From Pomacea canaliculata (taxonomy: Eukaryota; Mollusca; Gastropoda; Architaenioglossa; Ampullariidae), in assembly GCF_003073045.1 (NCBI RefSeq), contig NC_037590.1, positions 34,108,327 to 34,172,326 on the forward strand: DNA of 64,000 nucleotides, read 5' to 3'. Below are positions 47,401 to 60,836 of the stretch, piece by piece. The translations under genes and the position numbers were made by a program. The notes beneath the pieces were generated by a model. It was not told the origin of the DNA. It did no database searches and worked only from the letters and a program-made list of their open reading frames with translations. The first letter of the stretch is position 1, and every line of letters starts with the position of its first letter.

Positions 47401-50297
47401 CACTCAAACAAAATATTCTCTGTTTGATAAAGCCAGCGTGGCGAAGATCATGTATACTTTCTTTATCTCCAGGGCTTTTATAGTTAGGTGTAGCCTGAAT
47501 AGTCTGAATTCCACTCCATTGTGCAGATCAGTGCGGGACAGGATCCAAGTCATTGTTTACAACGGCGCAGTACTATAGACGTGTTGACAGGTACTTCCAG
47601 CAGGGGTGTATTTCTTTTTTTTTCTTTCTCTTTTTTTTTTTTTTTTTGATGTACTCACACTTGTGCTGTGTGTGGAAAGTTATTTTGTATGTAGGAAAAT
47701 GTTTGTTGATAAAAGCCGTGCACAGGTTTAGGAAGTGCACACAAACGCTAGAAAGTTGCCCCGGCCATTAATTCTTGTCCTCCATTTGATGGAGGGAGGT
47801 ACCTTGCCCCGTGCCATCTCATTATTTTCTGTGGCTAAATTCATTTCTTTAAAATAGTCTTGTCACCATTTCCTGTTGTTGTGCCTGTGATGTATGAAAA
47901 TCGTTATTCATTGTCAAGTAGGGTTTCAATGACAGGGGTGGGGAAGTGTACAGCGGGGGAGGAAAGGAAGAACGTGGACTCCTGCATGTAGTCGGTGAGA
48001 GCGTTGTAAACTCTCCTAAGTACACATTGTTTTGAGTCCTGAACAAATAATGCAGCTACATCCGTGGCAATAGATGTCATCTTATGTCTACTCGAACACT
48101 GTTACAGTTCGGAAAGCTGTTGTTAATGTGCGTGCACAGGTGCGAAAAGGTGAAACAAGAAAAGCACACACACGCAAACACATCATAGTACGCACAGACA
48201 CCTATCTCACCCCCCAGAACGCGCGTTTACTTACTCGCAGAAGGGAATGCGCATGTAGGCGAGTGACAGAGAGTAGCAGACACCATTCAGACACGCCGCC
48301 TTCTTTGTCTCCGCCGGGTGCACGCGCTTCGGTGACCGCGCATCTGTAGAATCACAAACTGGTTGGCCGAGCGCAGTGTCCGGCTCCTGGTCCTCCCTTG
48401 GACATCTGCATGGGCACAGGATCCTGCCGGGAAAAATAAACACTGACTGAGGACAGGACGATTATGACTGGGAGGAGAACAAATGAGATAATAAGGATAA
48501 CAAACGGAAAGGATGGCAGTGGTTATATGGATAGCAGTGACTGCAAGCATCATGTGACTGTGTGATTATCAGGATAGCTATGACTGTGTGGTTATCAGGA
48601 TAGCTATGACTGTGTGGTTATCAGGATAGCTGTGACTGTTATTATCAGTGACTGTATTGTTAAGAAACAGTGACAGTAGAGAAACTAAACAGTGACTGCG
48701 GGAGGAAGGACAGCACGTTCACTGCCTTTGGTCGTTTCATCTTTCCGCCGGTTCGTTCGTTGATTAGTTGTTGTTGGTTTTATTGGTTATTTTCCTCAGT
48801 GTAACTCCTTCTTTAGAACACTTTACAGTCATTTAGAAGTTTACAGTCATTTGAAAGAGTGTTCTATATCCGGTAGTTGTGGAGTCGTGCAGTGCGCACC
48901 CTCTCCCTCCTGCCTTCAGACAGTTGGATTCTTGTTTGTTGGTGGATGTCAGTGGGTGGCTCTGTTCAAGAATTAGAACAACTCTCGTGTATAGTAACTT
49001 AACCCTTCTGTGAGCTGATTATTTTGCGACTCATTCGCTGCCGGCTTAGTGAGGTAGGAAGATGCTCGACTTTTGGGGGAAAGGTGAGGGGCAAACTCCC
49101 TGCTGACAGTGATGTTCACATTTTTGCCTTCTCAGTTTCTTTTTCGAGGGGGCTGCTCCCCTCTTCTCCCACCCCTCCCCCGGTTTCTGGGCCACGGTTA
49201 ATGCAACTACCTTGCAGTCAACCGCACAAACAAACAATTTAGTGAACAGCATGGAAAAGCAGGAAATGGCAGAGGTACGGCGAGCTGTCTGACTGAGAAA
49301 GAAGAAAAATAAATCTCATGGCAAAGCAGCTGAACAACTTGATAAACATTGTTATTACGACCCTCTTGGCTTGCTCCTCATTTATCATCTCCTATCTTTA
49401 CCCTCAATGATTTCAATTCATTCTCTGATATGGAGCTTTCTATGATTATGATATATTGCGTTTATTACTTTTCGGGCTGCATTTGGTGACGACTCAAAAC
49501 GGCAATTATCATCTCTGGTGTAAATTTATCAATGTTTATCTGATAAAGTTATCATAGTTAGACTATCGTTAATGTTTACAAGTAGGTAACACATTTATTT
49601 CATTCTTTCCGCACTGATCGTTTTCTCGATCAAGCAGTGCACGTGTATCTGAAGCCAATCAAAGAAGAAGAAAAACACTAACATTTAAAAATTAGGCAAA
49701 ATTGGACTTTTCCTTACTGTCGTGTTAGGGTGTTTTTCAATATGATATACATATTTCGATGTTGATTTCCATGTATATGATAATTTTTTTTCAGATGGAA
49801 TTTATGTGAGTTGCCTCCGTTATTGCTATTCACGTCTACAGAGCGTGCTCGCGAGCAGTTACACGCATGAATGATGCTCCATGGGGAGATCTTCTTCCAG
49901 GTAAGCCACGTCTGATTATACAGGTGTGTAGAATGCGGGTGGGGATGTAAGATGGCGTGGGCGAAGGTAGAATTTCTAACACTGTGGGGCAAAGTAAAGC
50001 GATGCCCTTCTATAGAATATTATTGTCACTGGCCGTGCTGTATCCACAAACACAAACATTCTATTTCAACTACACTTCATTCATGTCCTCGTTTTTCATC
50101 CGGCCTGAACTTATCTTGACCTACAAGGTCATGGTCAAGGTAAAAATAACGATATCAAGACAAATCCATGCACAAGCACTTTTAAGTTTTCACATACCTT
50201 CTGTACACGACAGGTATCCCTTCCCTTCTCTGTCCGTGGGGGTTGCCATAACAGTCGCAAACAACAGTAGGCAACATAATTGAAAATGCCGAGCCAT
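44422..50297 (-). CDS. EGFR-ligand-like membrane protein, gene B
   Basis: Exons, 5' to 3': 50297-50198, 48423-48235, 46899-46844, 45852-45741, 44919-44827, and a terminal exon from 44559. The start ATG has a strong Kozak context (CCACCATGG) and a signal peptide, MARHFQLCCLLLFATVMA. The EGF domain reads AACLNGVCYSL, FCECPEKYEGARCEQL. It is followed by a transmembrane helix (GVFFILLIIIIIISV) and a basic KWKKRKRQR segment. EGF-family ligands of this shape act at the cell surface or after shedding on ErbB/EGFR-type receptors. The EGF exon is open in one frame before, and another after, about 48324. A one-base change there restores the expected first cysteine (CT...ETKKAAC), matching the neighbouring paralogue. 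The C-terminus is uncertain: consensus splicing stops at 44520, while another frame of the last exon runs to 44422. Confidence 0.75.
45876..45975. repeat. 26-base minisatellite in gene B intron 3
   Basis: About 3.7 units of CTAATGAGTTGCTATGTAAATACAGC. The first unit contains TGAGTCAT and the last TGACTCAT, both AP-1-like. It starts only 24 bases upstream (in transcript sense) of the transmembrane exon's acceptor, so it overlaps the likely branch-point zone. Confidence 0.9.
48554..48660. repeat. 26-base minisatellite in gene B intron 1
   Basis: About 3.6 units of TGACTGTGTGGTTATCAGGA plus TAGCTA, decaying at the right end. Its sequence is unrelated to the other 26-base repeat in this gene. 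Confidence 0.9.
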
Positions 50298-50480
50298 GGT
50301 GGAAAACTTGAAGCTAGGTTTCTGTGTATCCCTGTCGTAGCTCGAAGAAAAACACGCAGCTGACAAACATAGGTAGCCACACACGTGTGAGAGACCGGAG
50401 AACAAGAGAACTCGCACCTACTTACTGTGTTCCCTCCAGGGCTTGACCTATAAGGTGCTGTGGAGGGGAACGCCTTGTTC
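50298..50480 (-). promoter_or_regulatory. Candidate promoter/5' UTR of gene B
   Basis: On the minus strand a TATA-like CTTATAG lies at 50449-50455, about 155 bases before the ATG, and a CACGTG E-box at about 50382-50387. The ATG is preceded by TTTTCCACC. No other upstream exon is evident. Confidence 0.35.
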
Positions 50481-52626
50481 TTTCTCACCTCAGTTTTTTA
50501 ACCTAAGCACGAGTGTACACCACACATGATCCACACAAAGATTACTGATATATTTTTTTGGTAGTACTCCGTGCAATGAAAAGATGTAGAGGTTGTAGTA
50601 TATAGTCCGAATGTACTCGACTGGCGCACGCTCTGTACAGCGTGAAACCTTTTATAGAAAAACAGATCTCCCACCTTTCCTTTCAACCACTCTGATATCA
50701 ACTTTCAGGTCGGATACCCAGCAGGGAGGTATGAAGCGCATGCAGACAGCGTTGTTGATTCTGTTCCTGGTGTAGCCGGCGAGATTATTTCAACCACCAA
50801 ACACTTGTGGAGCATGTCCACGCTCACAAAAATAAATCCCACATGTTCAGGAGGACAAGTTGCCGGTCCTGGAAAGTTGCACAGGGAGATATCATGTACG
50901 AGTTTTGTTTGCACCTTAATGCCGACAGACTGGGCTGGACGAACTGGTGGCCTGAACCCCAGCGGTGCACGCCTTCCACACGCGCACACAGACACGTACA
51001 CGCACGAACACGTGTGCTTCACGCAGGCAGGTGAATCAGCGATACCGCGAACCTGGCGAATCTATTGCGCAGGGTATGGGGTTGGGGGTCTGGGGGGGAG
51101 AGGGGAGAGGGGTCAGGTAGCGACATACCTTCTCACACGGTCCATCGACCCGTTGTCTAGCAAAGGTGGGTGGGGAAGGAGAGGTGTGTGTATACCGGAA
51201 GTGGTACATCGTCCATTCAGATATTCATACGCCCACGAACTTGTATTACGTCGATGCATACACCGATATCACGTCGCTGTTTCACATGTTAGACAGGTGT
51301 TAGGACACGGGAATGTGCGGCTCCAGTAATATTCGCTGAATCTCGAGTGTAAATCCGCTCTGTAGGAGGCCGAAAGGTGGGTGTAGGGATGGTGGGGAGA
51401 TCGTGTGACGAGTGGGATTGTCGGGTGGGGAGAGGGAAGACCAATAACAAGGACAGCCAGTCGTTTCAAGCCCTGTCCCCAACCTCCAACCTCCAGCCAC
51501 GCATGTGACCTACAATGGCCACGGTAAAGGTGTCAACGACATTGCTGACAGGTTCGACACACATTCCAAGTGTCGAGCTCGTGCAGACAACACACAGCCA
51601 CGCGCTGCGTTCGATTGCCACCCGCCACCTGTGTGTTACCTGCCGCGGTCCATCAGACTGTCGTTAGTTAATTGTGCGCAGTATCCGCTCCACACCTTAC
51701 TCCTCCCATCAACCTGCTCAAACAGCGTGTAAATATGATCAACGTGTTCACAGTCCTCCCCAGACTCACCACACCGTGACAAGAGTATCCTTTCGGTCAA
51801 ACTACACCCTCTTTGGTCGAGCATTGTCATTCAATCCTGCGCCACCCTGAAGCTCTCATTCCTTCCTTTTCAGACTGAAAAAAAACATCTTTTCATGGCC
51901 TACAGAGGCTGACAACAAAGTGATTATTTATCTTAAAGTCCTGCTGAGCTTGTCTCTCCTGCAAGGATGGTCTCGACCAAGGAAGAAAGGAAAACTTTTG
52001 TGCTGGAGAAATGCAACCGTCTTCCCTACTTGTGGACGTAATCTAAATATTATCATGAAAACGAAAATTCTGCTTTCTTCTGGCCGAAGCTCCATGCTTT
52101 CCGCCCTTTACATCGTTTATGTGCTGATGTAAACGTTATTGTAATCTGCCCGAGAAATCTCATGCAGTTGTAGAGTGTTAAAAGACATTTCCCAGTGTCC
52201 TCTTTACAGAAGAGATGTGTGCGAATGGGACACACGATATTATAGCCATCTGCTGCGCATTAACTCCACATGAAGATTGACATTATTCAGTGAAACACTC
52301 CTGGAGGTATGAAGCGGAAATCCCGGGCTTTCTTGTGGACGAAGAGGTATACGTTCGTAAAATAAATAAATAGGAAAACATGCAAGCTGATTGACAGAGG
52401 AGTTAGGGCAGCTGGCAGGGTCCTTCTCCTGGAACCGTAGTTATGAAGCGAGAGTAAGTCGTGTCCCAAGGTAAAGTCGGGACCTCTAGAAAGAGCGTGT
52501 TTCCGAAGTTTTAAAGCGGTGCCCACTTCATGTTTCTCTACCTCCAGGATACCATGTTGCTCCAGGGCAACGACTCACCCTCGCTTCATACCTACAGGCC
52601 CGATACTGTAGCGAAAGGCTTGAGTC

Positions 52627-52690
52627 GTAACAGTCACGTGTCTGTATGTGTTTTTGAGTTGTGACAGTCACGTGTCTGTATGTGTTTCCA
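52627..52690. repeat. Tandem duplication containing CACGTG
   Basis: Two units sharing ACAGTCACGTGTCTGTATGT and GTTT, each with an E-box. Only two copies. Confidence 0.75.
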
Positions 52691-55600
52691 AATGTTGGTG
52701 CAGGGTGAGTAGCGACCCTCATCATAGTGCTGTTCGGCTTTGACATGTCTTGACAAGTCTTGACAGGCCCTCTCATTTTTTCTCATTTCTCCATCTCTCT
52801 CTTTCACTCTCGCACACACACAGACAGTCACGCACACCAAGCACGCACACTCAAAAAGTAATCCCATGGCCTTACGATTGGGGATGTGTCAGGTTTGAGA
52901 GATATCACTTATCTCAGTGCCAGCATATGCATAGATAAGAGAGAGTGTGTGTGGAAGGTCCCCTTACATTCTCAACTCTACGTGGTTCAAACGTGACTAT
53001 AGTCTTCCACTGCGTCCAGAGTGCACAGGTCTTGGTGGACGTAAATCACTTCCAAGCAGAAGTTCATCCAGTCAGCATCGTGTGGCTCTGGAGGAATAAC
53101 GTATTAATTTTGTCCTGTCTGTTTCTGGTGTTCTTTGAAAAGAAATCATTGAACGTTCTTTCATTTTTGAACACTTATTTAAAGAGGTACCCAAATCATT
53201 CGTAGGTATTCATGTCTCATCGCATTTCGTTTATGAATTGCTGGAGCAGGACTGAGGATACCAATACTTGTGCCAAGTCGGCACTAACTGGGCCTGGAAG
53301 ACAGACTTGGGAGAAAGTTGGGATGCAGAAACGGCAGAACTCACAGATTACGTTAATAAGCATCAGAGGGTCCCCCCAACACCCACAACAACACCCCTGC
53401 TACAAGTCCTGCTGTTTGCAGAGAGTGTTCCAGACAGTTTGTCGGGTGATGACTTTGCTCATCACATTACGGTCTGCTCGTTAAGGAGAAATCTTTCATC
53501 AAAGCGGTTTTAATTAACTGAGCTGCTGGATGCCCATGCACATATGGAGTCTGTTGGTCTGTTGTTCATGCGATTTCCTGCTGTACTTTATGCAGATGGC
53601 GTATCTAACAGGCAAGCACATCATTAATAAAAGACACTAGATAGCATGTTAATTGGAAGAAATGATTGCAGTTACATTTTTGTTTGGGGGGAGGGGGATC
53701 ATTTGCACGCAAACACACACGCGTGCATGCAAACAGGTTAACACAAAGATTTGCCGTGTTTCCGCATAAAAATACCAGACGATCAAGGAAGACAGATTAC
53801 AGAGAACATTACAGGACTAAGCCAATAAAAACAAACGCTATGTATTTATTAAAAATATAAAGAATAATCAAATGTTAAAGAGTAAAAATGCATTTGAGAT
53901 GCATTTACTTAAAATAAAATTACATTAAATATTCTTATTTGCTTTTTTCTATTTGGTACTAGTGTTTTGAAAAGGTCATCACAAATGTAATTACTGTTGA
54001 AAAATAGATGAAATTATGAATACCTTCCTAGAAACCTTAAATCTGAACAAAACTCAACAGTGAAACTAGTGAAAGCGTTACAAACTGTCTTCACTCAAAC
54101 CCGAAGGTTATCTTACTGATAAAAACATCTTTGTACATGAAAATGTAATTAAATATTATGAGACAACACTCCTCGGGTATGTTGAGGTTAATTTGAAACT
54201 TTTCTGAGTCATCATTTATCAAAGCATAATTAAGGAATGAATTTCTTCTTTATTTTCCCATAGAGCACAACAGAGAAACCGGAAGTTTCTTGTCCACGGA
54301 TGAAAATTTTCACACAACAGACGAGAGTCATCTCATCTCTATTCGACTGCGCACGCGCGTGGAGTCATCTGATTTTATAGTCTCTAAAGTGTGTGGACTG
54401 TTTAAACCATAAATCTTGTGTTTAAAAAAAATTCTGCTGTAGAAAAACAGTGTTCGACTGCAATTCTTGGCTTAGTTACAGGTAGGCACAGAGGCCGCCT
54501 CGGTAGGCGGCAAAGCTCGATCTCGACGCGGAACAAGATGAGATAGAGAGAAAAAAAGTTGAGATTGCAGGTGAGCTTTTCTTTGAACCCGTGAGAGGCA
54601 GCAAACACGCACTCACAGTGATGGAAATGACAGATGAAAAGTAGAAGGAAGTGGTAAAAATGGAGATATTTCATGTGAAATTATTTCTAGGGTATTGCAA
54701 TACCCTGTAACTCTCTGTAAGATTAGAGAAAGCTAGAGATGGAGAGGGAAGAATGAAGGGGGAGAACTTCTGTTCGACTCAATCATCAGTTATCTCCCTT
54801 GGCCATCAAGTCGTAATCGCGGCTGTTCATTGCGTTCATTGCTAGATTATTTTACTTCTACTTGCTACACACCTAAGTGAACAGGCTGACAATGTTGTCA
54901 TTAGACTCAGATGACATGAGTTTTTATATTTTACCGCGCTAGTAAACCTTTGCTGGAATTTTAAAAACTATGAAATGTGTAGGGAAAGAAGGAAGACTGG
55001 TGCCCTCTAACTGCAATGCAAGCAACTCATTTCTCTCCACCCACTCGAGCTACAGTCAATTTAGTGTTCACTCGGTGTTCAGTCAACGTTCACTTCTCAT
55101 GCGCATCCAAATACATTCATTTCAAACAAAAAACATAAAAAAAGTAAAAGACACAGTAAATAAAAGAAGTAGATATTTTTGTACAAATATTTACTGAAGA
55201 TCCATTCAGTTGCAAGAGAGGAATTGAACACATCATAAATGTAAGTAGCATAGAGTCTTAGAACAACCAATGAACAGTTTAAGTAACTCACAACCATTTT
55301 GCAACATAACAACAATGTAACCCAAACTAAAACAACCAATGTTTTCTTTAATGTCTTCGTTTTCAGATACAATGTTTCCTATTTGTATTTTGGGATTATT
55401 TTCATAAGGAATTTAAGAATGAACGCACCAGCAATGAGATAACTAGCACGCATATATATATATGGAAAATTTGATTAACATAAGCTACATTATCAGTGTT
55501 ATTCCCTCATTTAATAACCTAACCTTACATCTATCTCCCCTTTCCGCTTTGACACTGAAAATATCTAATTTGTTTAGAATATATCTCTTAAGAACCACAA

Positions 55601-57012
55601 TGAAACAAACTGTTATAACATATCATAATGCTTGTAAAAATATTTTTTTCTGCTTCCGAAATACTTTTAGTGAAAGCATTAAAAACATAAATAATAAATA
55701 CTTCTAGAGGTTTAGGTAGTCTTATATTTAAAAGCAGATGTTAGTCGTCCTGATGTCACCATACCGACAGCGTGGCTTCCAGAAACTTTGGTCAGTTTGC
55801 AATCAGCCCGTTAGCTCATCCTCCCAGAGTAATTGTAGCAATAAAAACCGAGCTTCAGCCATTTGCATCAACGATCAGAAACACTAGATTTTGCAGTGCA
55901 TAGAATTCTAGAAATAAATCTCATCTGTGTACTGTGCTTTGCTGACTATAAGCAGTCCTAAAACCAAGATTCCAGACAGCTACACGAATTCACTTACATA
56001 ATACCACAAATTAAAACAGAAACATACATCTATCCCGGAATAAATCTTTCAAAAATTATTAAAATATTCTGCGACTACATAAAGCGAGAATCGAAGAATT
56101 ACCGGGTAAAACAACGTGCAATAAATAAACTTCAAAGACAATGAGATTTGCACTGGAATTGGTGTCTTCCATGTCTTAGTTTCCTTTCGTGAAAATGTTC
56201 ATGCTAGTTGTAATTATTTATTGAAGAATGGTACTGTCATCTTGATGTTTTCAGAAGACGACCAGTTGAAGGAAGCTAAATTTTGCAGCCAATCCAGAAT
56301 CGGCTGATGTCGCAAAGGCAGTTATTATTTTTGTAATTACTACTTCATTATGTGTGCACATGAAAATTTCATAGACTACAGAACTTTTTAGAATTGATGC
56401 CACTGTTTCCTGTTTCGCTTTTTGAAGATTTTTCTTTGGTTTCGTCACATGCTGTATGCCAGTCCAGCAGTGGGAATGATAGAGGACTTGTTGTCATTAT
56501 GATATGACCACTGCAAGCATTGTTAGATTGTGTCAGAGACACAGATAGCCTCTCATATTGTTTAAATATTTTTTCTTCGTTATTAATGTACTTGCCTATC
56601 TTTTTGTGTCAATGTGTGCTTTGCATACCAATAACAAAACGATAACAACTTTATCTACATCACTACATCTAAATAAAATAACTAAACTTAAATACTCGCA
56701 AAAGTTAAGCCATCGGATTCCTTGCTATCAAGATTCATCCATTTGACATTTGTTTTCCTTTAAATTTTTTTTCGCTTGATTCGCAATATAACACACAATA
56801 TCTTCACGCTGGTTAAAAATTACTAAATTACGATATTATTACAGCTTGAACAAAATATACAAAGCATTCCAAAAAAGTATCTATCATCTGTTTTTCAGTC
56901 TTCAGATATGTTGTCGGCAAATAAACTTACAAATAAACATAAAAATAGTGGATGATAGGGTACACTGTGATTGTTCATGCAGAGTTTGAAATGCCCACGC
57001 GCGTGTACACAC

Positions 57013-57050
57013 AATCTCTCTCTCTCACACACACACACAAACACACACTT
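57013..57050. repeat. CT/CA microsatellite
   Basis: TCTCTCTC followed by ACACACAC units. Confidence 0.85.
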
Positions 57051-58450
57051 ACAAGCAGGCACACTGGCATACACACTTACATCTACATATGCTAGTGTAT
57101 GTCAATTAGAAATGGTCGATAGTATCACATAGCTTGATGAAACGCAGCTGACAGTGAACACATGCGAGTACGTGATGCATACATAACAACCAGTTAATAT
57201 TCTACACTTTAAAAAGCACGTAACATACTTAACATAGGAGTTGTAGAAGCCAATCCCAAATGTAGACGAAACCTAAACGGTCTCCTGTCCTGCTACGTGA
57301 CCATTACGTCAAATGACGTAGACTGGAGCAATATGAAAAAGCGATTGATCTCGGAGTCCTTTCATTTACTTGTTACGTATATTGCATTGCAATGGCGAGA
57401 ATACGTTCAGTGCGGCCTGTGACGTAGCAGTCATGGAAATACTACGCAGTCACCGTGTTCGTCATGCACGCACGAACAGGTACACAAAAGTCAGCCATGA
57501 GACCAACGGACTATTTCAAGCGACCATACACCCGGGATTACAACCAGACAAGGAAAGGAGGTGTGTTTACGATGGAGAAACAGTATGTCTGACGTCACGG
57601 AGAGAGAGAACGCTCACTTGGTGATCACTAAGTCACTCACACACCCCCAAAACGATGAGATATCCATGTTCATAGTCACGTTTACACGACCACACACATG
57701 TGTTCACACTCTAACGGCTGCAGTAATTGTCTACATATCCAAACCGCTGTGGGGCCCTGTTCACACCGTCGTGTCTGTGGTCACATGTGAACACATATGC
57801 AAGGGAGAAGATCGAGTATTCTAAACATTTGTATGGACACATACTCCCTGTGTTGTCCAGTTCACTCCATTGTCTAACGCCACAAAATCCACCCACCCAA
57901 TTATTTAAGTATTTTAGCATCATGCAAAACAAAAAAATTAACATATACATCGACAAGTTGGTGCGCACCACTAACCTTAATAACTAATAAACTTATGAAA
58001 ATAAACTGAAATTATTTCATTTCAGTCAAGCGAAAAAAGCATTGCATTGACATCAACAAAGCTTTCGTGTACATTTAAATTCTTGTTCATTCAGAACATG
58101 TACAAAATACCCTAAGATAAAATCAGTTCACTGGGCTTGTAATAACATTCACCAAAAACAACAACAAAATTTTTTTTTAAAGAAAAACACACGCGGCAAG
58201 AGAAGGCTGCGCATAAATAAATAGCCTCCAGTGACGTGTGTCTACAATTCTGATCAGTAAACTTGTGCCCAGAAACAGGGCCACAAGGTAAATCCCTGAA
58301 GAGTAAGCAGCGGCATGAATGATAATGCACAAGTGTGCGAATGTGTCGGGGTGCTAGGGGTGCCGGGTGCCGTATGGTGCAGTGTCTGAAGGCGAGCATT
58401 CGCGCCAAGATCGAAACTCACGAGTTGCACGCGCCAACGCGCTTTTTTAA

Positions 58451-58626
58451 TGCGTCAAAATGCGTCTAGTCTGCGTAAATGTGTTTTTCTTGCGTCAAAA
58501 CGCGTTTAGTATGCGTAACTGTGTTTTCCTTGTGTCAAAACGCGTTTAGCATGCGTAATATGCGTAAATATGTTTTCCTTACGTCGAAATGTGTTTAGCA
58601 TGCGTAAATATGCGTAAATACGGCAA
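58451..58626. repeat. CpG-bearing tandem repeat, about 40-55-base unit
   Basis: Four units of TTGCGTCAAAACGCGTTTAG followed by TATGCGTAAxTGTGTTTTCC. The later units gain extra ATGCGTAAAT subunits. It is richer in CpG than its AT-rich surroundings, with repeated TGCGTCA and TGCGTAA words. Confidence 0.85.
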
Positions 58627-59310
58627 CCTACAAGAGCTTCTCTCTTTGTGCAAATGCTTGTCTTAGCGCAACTGTAGCAGTTGTGAAATCCATGATGTCT
58701 AGTGTCTGGGTGAATAAAATTAGCAGTGTTCTAGAATATTCCATAGCTAGATTACACAAAACGCCAATTAAAAAAATATTCCTGAGCCTCGTCCGTTACG
58801 TTTAAACCGCTTTCTAGAAGTAGAGCAGGGCGCATGGCAGGGCTGAGGGCAAAGGACATGATGCAAGCCAATGGTCACAGCTGAAAGAGCACAAGATGAA
58901 GAATCTTGCTGGTATGAAGGGGTCTTGAGACACCTTGCCATGCTGTTATGGTACCAGGGGTATACTTGAACCAACGCCCTGTTGTTCCCTTTACTTCGTA
59001 GGCAGAATAAATGACGAGCAAATATTTTGTGCGATAAAAATTAAAATCATTAAAGAAATACAACTATTTCAATAGCAACTTCATGAAACGTTATCATTGC
59101 TCTTAAACATTCGAGCCAAATGCTCTATTCCTGATTTGAAGCAAAGCAGTAAGACCTTGGTTACAAAAAAAGGTTACCAACAAAAGTTTAAAACATTTGA
59201 TAGCAACAAAGCGACAATGAGATGACTTGCACTAAAGCTCAAATAGGCTGGTTAGGCTTAGTAGTTTAGTAAGCCTTGTGAGACTCTTAGACATTTCCAC
59301 TGGAACTGAC

Positions 59311-59327
59311 AAAAAAAAAAAAAAAAA
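59311..59327. repeat. A-17 run
   Basis: A pure adenine run followed by GAATGG. It could be the tail of a retroposed sequence on the plus strand, but no body was recognised. Confidence 0.5.
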
Positions 59328-60661
59328 GAATGGAGGAGAAAGGTTTTCAACAGAACAAAAATGTCTTTTCGAGCCAAAATATATATTTTGATTGCGACGT
59401 GTTTAAAAACGATGGTCTCTCTTTACTTTGAAAATGTACTGGAAGATATACAGAAGGCTTTACAAACATAATCAATCCAATTTGATAGCATGTCACAAAA
59501 TATCTCTCTCACACACACACACACACGAACACATCGCACGAAGGCAATTTCACGATTTTCAAATTTTTACCTTACCCCAAGTAAGATTTTTGTCATGTCG
59601 CGTGATTAACAGAGTTTTCTTCTTTGATGTTATCACCACTTTGATAAAATAAATATAGACATCTGCTGCATTGCCAGGATCATCGTGACTATGCAGAAAT
59701 AATTACAGAAAATTACCTTCACTCTCGTGGTGTTGGGGAGATCTCAGGTAAAGAACATACAGTGCACAGCGGGACTAAGCCAAAATAAAAGTTCTAACAT
59801 TTCAGCGTTATCTTTACAAGATAAAAACAGCATTCCCAGATATTTGGGGGACAGAAATAAAACATTAAGGCAGTTATCAGATTTCTCCCGAACAGACGTT
59901 GCGAAGTCATTTTGAAGTGCTAACGACAAGCTTGTGTTCGGACTAGTTCAAACGTGTATGAAAATAACTTAATTGCGTATTTAACTATTAATTACATGTC
60001 TGCCTGAGTTTAACACTTTGTGGACGCCTTCACTGGCGCTGCCTCTAATAAAAAAAAAAATAATAATTTTTAGGTGGTGAAAGCACACGAAGACTGCTGA
60101 TCGTTGATCGGTTCAGACGGAAAGAAGGTAAAGTTTTTGAACGTAGAAGCGGAATGCCCCAGAAAAAACTTAATTAACAACTCTTAGGCTATTTTAATAA
60201 AATTTCAGCTTCAAAGGACAAACAAATTAATATTGTAAAATATCTACAACTCAAATAATTTATAAATTCCGTCTCAATCAAATGGGGCAGTTTATAATTT
60301 TCATTGGCTACCATGCGCAATCTCTGGGCGTACCTTATCGTAGATCAAGAAGCAGGTTACCGTCTTCTTGTTTTAAAATATTTCCCATTACATATGCCAA
60401 ATAAAATATGTTGCATTTGTTCCTGTTTTCGGAGAGATCATTGCTGCAAAACAGGAACTGGCTGTAGAGTACATGCACGACTGTGCTGTACTGTTTAAAA
60501 TACAAACACGACTTCGAGCAGACAAATATGTTACAAGACATCACTTCCTCTTTGAAAAGGGACTTCTGTAAATTCTCAGAACACTTTACACACTAAATCG
60601 CGCAACTCGGACACATTTAGAGGCACTTACCGTCCTGCTAGTCCCCGGTCTTGACTGTTCT

Positions 60662-60836
60662 CCTGGGGTCGTATTCATGAAGCAAAGATAACTTTACCCC
60701 AGGATTAGCTATGCACCTGAAGCATTGCCCACAGTTCAGAGCTATGGTTACATAGGCTTTTCCTATGGTTGTAGGTGTTAAGCAGAGAGAAACTCTGGAA
60801 TAAGAAATACCTCTGGAACACAAATGCGATCCCTGG
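60662..60836. mobile_element. MITE-like element with imperfect inverted ends
   Basis: The left end, CCTGGGGTCGTATTCATGA, pairs with the reverse complement of the right end, ACACAAATGCGATCCCTGG, at about 14 of 19 positions. The body of about 175 bases has no coding capacity. The core GGTCGTATTCATGAAG also occurs alone at about 11773, so the element is dispersed. Confidence 0.45.

Noticed and set aside
48554-48660. A CRISPR-like array
   Set aside because: The repeats abut without unique spacers, and the genome is eukaryotic. It is a minisatellite.
50805-51329. A 174-codon plus-strand open frame
   Set aside because: GC-rich sequence upstream of gene B naturally lacks stops. No domain, no splice partners and odd composition.
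53212-53513. Protein-like plus-strand frame containing CQVGTNWAWKTDLGESWD
   Set aside because: Composition is suggestive, but it lacks a matched upstream exon or poly(A) signal, and no family was recognised. Left as a possible exon only.
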